NCBI GenBank assembly: GCA_030628905.1
Contig: DAOVQB010000157.1
Coordinates: 1-10,704 of the forward strand
Direction of reading: 5' to 3'
From: DAOVQB01 sp023128935
GTDB taxonomy: Bacteria; Eisenbacteria; RBG-16-71-46; CAIMUX01; WJJG01
DNA: 10,704 nucleotides
A program made the position numbers and the translations under genes. Of this stretch, positions 6,127 to 10,704 are shown in pieces. Every line of letters starts with the position of its first letter. Position 1 is the first letter of the stretch. The notes beneath the pieces were generated by a model. It did not search any database. It was not told the DNA's origin and worked only from the letters and a program-made list of their open reading frames with translations.

Positions 6127-7766
6127 TCGACCAGCGTGGGATCAGGCACATGATCGCCCTTCGGTGGCAGCCAGAACTGCTGAGGCCGCTCCTCAATCAC
6201 GCGCCGCAGCCAGCGCTCTGGGTAGCCCTTCTCGGCGGGGTGACCCTTCTCATCTTGCACATAGCCGTCGTTGTAGCGCGTCAGGAGGTGTTCGCCGAGT
6301 TCCCTCCAGCGTGACACCACGCGCTCGGCACGGGTCACCGAGTAGTCGGTGAGATAGCGCACCATGAGGCTGGGATCGGTCTTGGCCAGGTGAGTGGCGG
6401 TGTGCTCCACCGCCGGCTGCAGGGCCAGCAATTCGCCTTCCAGCTCGGCTTGCACAGCTTGGATCTCGGGGACCATGTGGCAGTACTTCAGATTAGCGAT
6501 GTTGGAGACGAAGTTGAACACCCACCAGGCAGAGTCCCACGAGAAGCAACTCCGGCGTCCGACCGTGTAGGAGTGCGGGATGGCATCGATCCCGCAGTAG
6601 AGTGGCACGTAGCATGTGAAGTAGGTGTCGTCCACCCCGTACCACAGCACTCCCCCCACGGCATCGGGCAGATCCCCGCGGGATTGTGAAACGAACGAGT
6701 AAGCGGTCTGTTGGGTCGAGATCGGTCGTTCCCACACATACTCGGTGCTGTCGACCTCCCAGGTCATCGGCCGCCAGCGGTTGGGAGTGCCGTAGGGACC
6801 GGCGTCGATGCCGCGCGTCATATCATAGGGCGTACCTTCGTAGTGGTCGCGCATGAGATGGAATACCTCGGCCAAGGAGAGCCGGGCATCGGGCTTGATC
6901 CACAGCGGATAGGGCTGGGCATCCGCTGCGCCGCGATGGTAGGCTGCTGACAGATTCAGTGAGGGTGCCGCCCGCCGGAAGGCGCTCCACACGCGGGCGT
7001 CGCCGTAGCGGCGATTGCGCGGCGTGGCTGGGTCGTAGGCTTCGCAGAAGCGAAATGGTTCGCCGGAGTGCGGGTCGTAGTAGCCGCGCTCGATGGCCAG
7101 CGCCATGACGTTGTCGGAATAGAGACAGTTGTCCGGGTCGCTCAACGGAAACTCGCCGATGCGCGCCTTGTTGGCGTGAAACGAGATCCGCCCATCGGGA
7201 ATGCGCAAGGCGACCCACGCGGCTCCTCGGCCACCCGGGCCGGGCCCGATCATCTCCATGATCCAAGCTTCCTGTGTGTCGCCGATCGAGAACGACTCAC
7301 CCGTCGAGGCATAGCCATACTCGGCGACGAGATCGGTCATAACCGCGATCGCCTCGCGGGCCGTACGCGCGCGCTGCAGGGCGAGCCGCATCATATCCCA
7401 GTAATACAGAACGCCTTCCGGGTTCTGCAGCTCCTCACGCCCCCCAAAGGTCGTCTCGCCTATGGCGAGCTGATGCTCGTTGATCAGGCCGACGACGGCG
7501 TAGGTGTGTTCAACCTGCTCGACTCGTCCGCGCACGGTTCCGTCCCAGTGCTTGATCGTCAGCGAGTCGGGTGCGTCGTGATCGGCCGCGGGGGTGAAGT
7601 GCAGGTGCGGGTGGAACTCGCCGTCGCAGGTGTAGGTGATCATCACGGCACCGTCTCGTGAGGCGCCTTTAGTCACCAGAAGGCTGCTGCACGCGTGTGC
7701 GGCAGAGGTGCCGCCCAGGACCAGGGTCAACACCAGCAATACCGTGATGGGCAGTGTCAATTTCAT
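6123..7766 (-). CDS. Secreted C69-type dipeptidase (Ntn-hydrolase)
   Basis: This 547-residue enzyme is related to the PepD/C69 dipeptidases. Residues 1-25 are a clear signal peptide (MKLTLPITVLLVLTLVLGG...AHA), and the next residue is Cys26 in CSSLLVTKGASRDGAVM, the N-terminal nucleophile motif of C69. Family segments ESFSIGDTQEAWIMEMIG (157-174) and WVALRIPDGRISFHANKARI (184-203) are intact. The residues before Cys26 (AHA) fit signal peptidase I rather than a lipobox, so cleavage would itself expose the catalytic Cys. I chose the ATG at 7766: GAGGA lies 7 bases upstream and it gives a standard signal peptide. An ATG eight codons upstream (7790) also has a GGAG site and cannot be excluded. 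It is convergent with the S9 peptidase, and both probably degrade peptides outside the cytoplasmic membrane. Confidence 0.9.
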   Translation of the reverse strand: MKLTLPITVLLVLTLVLGGTSAAHACSSLLVTKGASRDGAVMITYTCDGEFHPHLHFTPAADHDAPDSLTIKHWDGTVRGRVEQVEHTYAVVGLINEHQLAIGETTFGGREELQNPEGVLYYWDMMRLALQRARTAREAIAVMTDLVAEYGYASTGESFSIGDTQEAWIMEMIGPGPGGRGAAWVALRIPDGRISFHANKARIGEFPLSDPDNCLYSDNVMALAIERGYYDPHSGEPFRFCEAYDPATPRNRRYGDARVWSAFRRAAPSLNLSAAYHRGAADAQPYPLWIKPDARLSLAEVFHLMRDHYEGTPYDMTRGIDAGPYGTPNRWRPMTWEVDSTEYVWERPISTQQTAYSFVSQSRGDLPDAVGGVLWYGVDDTYFTCYVPLYCGIDAIPHSYTVGRRSCFSWDSAWWVFNFVSNIANLKYCHMVPEIQAVQAELEGELLALQPAVEHTATHLAKTDPSLMVRYLTDYSVTRAERVVSRWRELGEHLLTRYNDGYVQDEKGHPAEKGYPERWLRRVIEERPQQFWLPPKGDHVPDPTLVD

Positions 7767-7852
7767 GGACGTATCCTCGTTCCAAGTCATAGGTGGATCT
7801 CCGCGTAGATTGCGAGTTGGCGCCGCTGGCTGCCGGGCGGCGCCCATAGTTT

Positions 7853-8015
7853 AGTGCCCCGATCCACAAATACGGTGGCATTCCGCCACCGCTGCATCCC
7901 GCCCAGCTGCGTTGCTCCTCCTCCGTGATGGAGCACCATCGCGTCGTCGTCGCGCCTTGCCGGTCGGGCGCATCGGCACCCTCGGTGCGTCACCGTATTC
8001 ATGGACCGGGGCACT
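7853..8015. mobile_element. MITE-like element with 25-bp terminal inverted repeats
   Basis: The left end (7853-7877) and the reverse complement of the right end (7991-8015) agree at 22 of 25 positions, starting AGTGCCCCG. Between them lie 113 nt with no coding capacity and three further hairpins: CGGTGGC/GCCACCG (7873-7879/7885-7891), TGCTCC/GGAGCA (7913-7918/7930-7935) and GCACC/GGTGC (7976-7980/7984-7988). Size and ends resemble a miniature inverted-repeat transposable element, but no target-site duplication is obvious. It could equally be a structured RNA gene. It begins 86 bp upstream of the dipeptidase start and may affect that promoter. Confidence 0.55.
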
Positions 8016-8045
8016 TAGGGCGACAGCGTGTGCTGTAGCATGAAT

Positions 8046-8083
8046 GCATTATGGGGGGGTGACGTCCGCAAGGCCAGATGAGA
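8046..8083 (+). repeat. Interspersed structured repeat, copy C (partial)
   Basis: These 38 bases align without gaps to 2171-2208 of copy B with 30 identities. Preceding bases (AGCATGAA versus GGCGTGAA) also match loosely, and a GGGAGCA motif about 80 bases downstream occupies the place of the one in B. The 3' closing arm of A and B is not seen. Copy C lies between two minus-strand genes, so the family is not simply a leader of plus-strand genes. Confidence 0.5.
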
Positions 8084-8107
8084 GTAACCTGCAATTCAGA
8101 CAGTACT

Positions 8108-8124
8108 GAGCCCCGGGGGGGCTC
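8108..8124. other. Perfect GC hairpin
   Basis: GAGCCCC, a GGG loop, then GGGGCTC make a 7-bp perfect stem. There is no T-tract on either strand, so it is not a canonical intrinsic terminator. It sits inside the region corresponding to the middle of repeat B. Confidence 0.4.
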
Positions 8125-8184
8125 TGGGAGCATCGCATACAAACCTTATAGTACGAACGTGAATCCCGATTGACAGAGGAACAT

Positions 8185-8200
8185 CCCAGTAATCACTGGG
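8185..8200 (-). other. Hairpin just downstream of the small minus-strand ORF
   Basis: CCCAGT and ACTGGG form a 6-bp perfect stem around a 4-nt loop, 10 bp after the stop of the possible 31-residue ORF. No T-run follows on the minus strand, so termination here would be weak or factor-dependent. Confidence 0.35.
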
Positions 8201-8210
8201 GACGACCAAA

Positions 8211-8306
8211 TCACAGCGTTTGTCTGGTTCCAGTCGGCGGGGCGGACTGAATGCGACCATCGAAGGCTGTCTGGGTGCGGGTACGGTTGGCTCGAATTCG
8301 AGCCAT
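8211..8306 (-). CDS. Possible small ORF (31 aa) with strong Shine-Dalgarno
   Basis: AAGGAGGT (8312-8319, minus strand) precedes the ATG at 8306 with ideal spacing, the best ribosome binding site in the window. The frame runs 31 codons to TGA and encodes a basic, Thr/Arg-rich peptide starting MARIRANRTR. No family is recognised. The ORF starts 39 bp after the stop of the beta-helix gene on the same strand and could be co-transcribed. An 18-bp perfect palindrome (8288-8305) covers the start codon and codons 2-6. Alternatives are a truncated former gene (both other frames stay open considerably longer), a regulatory leader, or chance. Confidence 0.3.
   Translation of the reverse strand: MARIRANRTRTQTAFDGRIQSAPPTGTRQTL
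8288..8305. promoter_or_regulatory. 18-bp perfect palindrome over the small ORF start
   Basis: TGGCTCGAATTCGAGCCA is its own reverse complement. On the minus strand, RNA would fold into a 7-bp stem with an AAUU loop that includes the last two bases of the AUG, while the Shine-Dalgarno stays free. As DNA it could be a dimeric repressor site. Function unknown. Confidence 0.5.
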
Positions 8307-8345
8307 GATCAACCTCCTTGTGTACGGTTCAGGTCCGTGTGCGGC

Positions 8346-10704
8346 CTATTGAAGTAGAATCACTCTCCTAGTCAGTTCACTATCGCCCACGGAAAGCCGC
8401 ATGAAATAAACGCCGCTGGCAGCTCTTCCTCCTGCCCTGTCAGTACCGGCCCAGGTTGCGCGATGGAAACCAGCTGGGCGAGGTTCATCCACTAGGCTGC
8501 CCACCAGGCGACCGGTTGGGTCGTAGACATCCAGCACCACGCGCAGGTCACCCAGTTCAGATGGAATCCCGTACACGATGAGCGTTGCGGCATTCGACGG
8601 ATTGGGCTGGGGCGGCCTCAGCTCCAAGGCCCTAGGAGGCTTCGCCCGGTCGGGGGCACCAGCCGCGGGACAACCGATGGGACAGGCGCCAATAAGGCCG
8701 CATTCGGGATTCGCGCCCGGGAGGCACGGAGACGCGCTGTGCAAGGTATAGGGCTGTTCCGGGTTCTGTTCACCACAGAACAGCGGATCCTCTGAGATGT
8801 TGCCATTGACTCCGTATTGGCTCGCGATGCACCCCACCCAGTTCCCGCCGGCGTTGCCGAAGACATTACAGCAGACCAGGGTGGGGCTGCCGTCACCACC
8901 CACCGCTTCGCCCTGGGTGCCGAAGGCAATGATCGTATTCTCTAATATCGGAGCAGACGTGGTGAAGCAATAGATCCCACCGGCACCCATCCATGCGCTG
9001 TTGTCTGAGAAAGTACAATTCGTCAGCGTGGGAGAGCCGTTGTAGCTACAGGTCATCCCGCCACCCAGGCGCGCCCGGTTACTATCGAAAACGCAAGCGA
9101 CCAAAGTTGGGCGCGAGTATGAGCAGTTAATACCACCGCCCCCGCCGCCGGCATAATTCTCCCGGAAGATGCAGTTATTGAACGTAGGGGAGGCGCCACC
9201 GATGCACAGCACCCCACCACCGTAGCGATCGAACCAGTTGCTTCCCACAAGGGCATAGCCGCTTCTGATGGTCACCCCGCTGACGACAGCTCCGGGACCC
9301 TCGCCAGAGTCAAAGAGGAAACCTCGGTGTGCCACGGTCCCGCTGCCGCCGCAATCTATGATGCAGGCATGCGGGTCTCCACTCTGAGAGCGCACGGTCA
9401 GAGTCTTGCCGTCGAATTCGACGTCTCGATTTCCCTCACCCGCGAAGATGCCATCCCCCAACTCGACAATCCATCCGTCCCCAGCAGCATTGATCGCAGC
9501 CTGAATCGTAGGGTAGTCCCCGGTCCCATCGGGCAGGACCAAACAGATCTGGTACTCGCATGGATTGGGTTCGCAGCTCTCAAGTCCCTCTATCCATTCC
9601 CCTCCAGCAGCAACGCAGCTCGTCTGATTCCTGAGTTCGCAGGTTCCTGCGACACAGCAGGCATACATCTGACAGGGGTTTGGATCACAGCTTTCCAGCC
9701 CGGCAAACCATTGCCCCCCCGCGGTGGCACAGTCTTTTTGGGAGAGGATCTGGCAGTTGTTCCCGACGCAGCAGGCGTAGTCCAGCGGATCACAAGATAC
9801 GGGCCAGGCACCGATCAGGTCGCACTCCTCATTGGGGGGCGAAAGGGGCGCGCACGGCGAGTTGGCCTGAAGCGCATAGTCTCCACCGGCTGGGTCACAG
9901 AAGAGGGGATGCTCGGAGATGTTTCCATAAACGCCATCCTGACCTGCGATGCCCCCAACCCAGTCGCCACCCTCGTTGCCATACACATTGCAGCAAGTGA
10001 GAGCTGCGGAGGCCATATCATCGCAGAGAATCGCTGGCCCCTCGACACCGAACACTATGATCGTGTTTTCGAGAACCAGGGAGTGACGAAAATCCGCGAA
10101 AACTCCACTGCCATAGATCGCCGAGTTGCCGTAGAAAGTACAGTTGTGCAGCGTCGGTGACGGCTCCTCGTTCTCCGCTGCGAGCCCGCCGCCCCGCCGC
10201 GCCTGGTTGTTGACGAAGGTGCAGTTCACGAACTGCGCGGGGATGTGTGCGTTGCAGCGTACCCCGCCTCCCACTCCATCGACCGCGATGTTGCCCACGA
10301 AGGCACAGTCCGTCAGCGTTGGGTTGCAGCCGCTACTACAGGACAGTCCACCGCCGATACCGCCATGCGCCTCGTTTCCCGAGATGAGGCAGCCGACGAT
10401 CGCCGGGGAGGCGTAGTCGTCGCAGCGCACTCCGCCTCCATACGGGGCCACATTCCCGATGACCCTGCAGTTCGTGATCGCGGGTGAGGCCCCTTGACAG
10501 CGAATGCCGCCGCCATGGTCGTGCCAATCCATATAGCCCTGGGTGATTGTGATTCCCTCCAGCACGGAAGTAGTTCCCTCGCCATGATGGAAGTAGAACC
10601 CTCGATGCGGGTCGGCCAAACTGCCCTCGCAATCGATGATGCATGTCTCCGGATTGCCACTCTGCGATCGAACGGTGATGGTCTTACCCAAGTAGTCGAT
10701 GTCC
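8346..10704 (-). CDS. Secreted beta-helix repeat protein with C-terminal sorting domain (5' end outside window)
   Basis: The frame is open to the window edge, where it reads DIDYLGKTITVRS, so the true start lies outside. Residue numbers here count Gly of GKTITV as 2. Residues 1-265 and 383-640 are two right-handed beta-helix domains with POMP/DUF1565-like turns (NCTFVNNQARRGGGL; NCTFSDNSAWMGAGGI). Between them are two 37-residue Cys-rich modules (305-341, 343-379) of the form YACC...C......C..AGG.W..GLESC.PNPC. Residues 688-781 are a FlgD-like/T9SS-type sorting domain (PPQPNPSN, DVYDPTGRLV, AGFHRATWAG, ASGVYFMRLSVGD). Such proteins are exported, often anchored or secreted through a type IX-like route, and may bind or cleave polysaccharide. 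No catalytic residues can be identified. The PTIQAAINAAGDGWIVEL motif that opens the second helix is typical of this class. Confidence 0.88.
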   Translation of the reverse strand, partial: DIDYLGKTITVRSQSGNPETCIIDCEGSLADPHRGFYFHHGEGTTSVLEGITITQGYMDWHDHGGGIRCQGASPAITNCRVIGNVAPYGGGVRCDDYASPAIVGCLISGNEAHGGIGGGLSCSSGCNPTLTDCAFVGNIAVDGVGGGVRCNAHIPAQFVNCTFVNNQARRGGGLAAENEEPSPTLHNCTFYGNSAIYGSGVFADFRHSLVLENTIIVFGVEGPAILCDDMASAALTCCNVYGNEGGDWVGGIAGQDGVYGNISEHPLFCDPAGGDYALQANSPCAPLSPPNEECDLIGAWPVSCDPLDYACCVGNNCQILSQKDCATAGGQWFAGLESCDPNPCQMYACCVAGTCELRNQTSCVAAGGEWIEGLESCEPNPCEYQICLVLPDGTGDYPTIQAAINAAGDGWIVELGDGIFAGEGNRDVEFDGKTLTVRSQSGDPHACIIDCGGSGTVAHRGFLFDSGEGPGAVVSGVTIRSGYALVGSNWFDRYGGGVLCIGGASPTFNNCIFRENYAGGGGGGINCSYSRPTLVACVFDSNRARLGGGMTCSYNGSPTLTNCTFSDNSAWMGAGGIYCFTTSAPILENTIIAFGTQGEAVGGDGSPTLVCCNVFGNAGGNWVGCIASQYGVNGNISEDPLFCGEQNPEQPYTLHSASPCLPGANPECGLIGACPIGCPAAGAPDRAKPPRALELRPPQPNPSNAATLIVYGIPSELGDLRVVLDVYDPTGRLVGSLVDEPRPAGFHRATWAGTDRAGGRAASGVYFMRLSVGDSELTRRVILLQ
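9555..9779 (-). repeat. Tandem 111-bp Cys-rich modules inside the beta-helix gene
   Basis: Two units (9669-9779 and 9555-9665) encode homologous 37-residue modules with six Cys each and shared residues YACC, AAGG/TAGG, W, GLESC and PNPC. They link the two beta-helix domains. Similar modules occur in secreted proteins of Planctomycetes and Eisenbacteria-like genomes, where their role is unknown; disulfide-stabilised linkers or binding modules are plausible. Confidence 0.75.

Noticed and set aside
8108..8124. The GAGCCCC/GGGGCTC hairpin as an intrinsic terminator.
   Set aside because: There is no T-tract on either strand.
8289..8320. Minus strand reads TTGATCATGGCTC, like the 5' end of 16S rRNA.
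   Set aside because: The match is 13 bases only and the following sequence has no 16S similarity. It is better explained as a Shine-Dalgarno, ATG and palindrome.
9327..10160. 277-codon plus-strand open frame across the beta-helix gene.
   Set aside because: It is antisense to a clearly coding repeat protein and shows no domain of its own.

Overview
The window reads as chromosomal DNA of a moderately GC-rich, free-living bacterium. The clearest lineage clue is the large secreted protein at the right end. It has right-handed beta-helix repeats, Cys-rich ACC...GG...C modules and a C-terminal FlgD/T9SS-type sorting domain (PNPSN ... YDPTGRLV ... AGFHRATWAG ... ASGVYFMRL). That architecture is typical of FCB-group candidate phyla such as Eisenbacteria and Latescibacteria. 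The assignment is inference from domain style only.

Left part (1-2370): a two-gene AbiE-type (type IV) toxin-antitoxin module. The AbiEi-like antitoxin/repressor (507-1115) overlaps the AbiEii-like nucleotidyltransferase toxin (1112-2050) by ATGA. Its promoter places the likely transcript start almost on the ATG, so the mRNA may be leaderless, and a 12-bp palindrome covers the -35 box. Two related, fold-back direct repeats (A at 28-101, B at 2141-2304) bracket the module, and part of B recurs as copy C at 8046-8083.

Middle (2369-7766): a cytoplasmic von Willebrand A-domain protein with an intact MIDAS; a frameshifted transposase remnant; a secreted S9 prolyl-oligopeptidase-family serine peptidase; and, convergent with it and overlapping by 4 bp at the stop codons, a secreted C69-type dipeptidase whose catalytic Cys should be exposed by signal peptidase. 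The two exported peptidases fit a peptide-scavenging lifestyle.

Right part (7767-10704): a gene-poor stretch of about 580 bp packed with DNA structure. It holds a 163-bp MITE-like element with 25-bp terminal inverted repeats, repeat copy C, several perfect hairpins, and a possible 31-codon ORF with a full Shine-Dalgarno and an 18-bp palindrome over its start. The 3' part of the beta-helix gene follows, on the minus strand and open at the window edge.

I see no clearly new multi-gene system. The most promising undescribed items are the A/B/C structured repeat family around the AbiE module and the structured intergenic region at 7853-8306.
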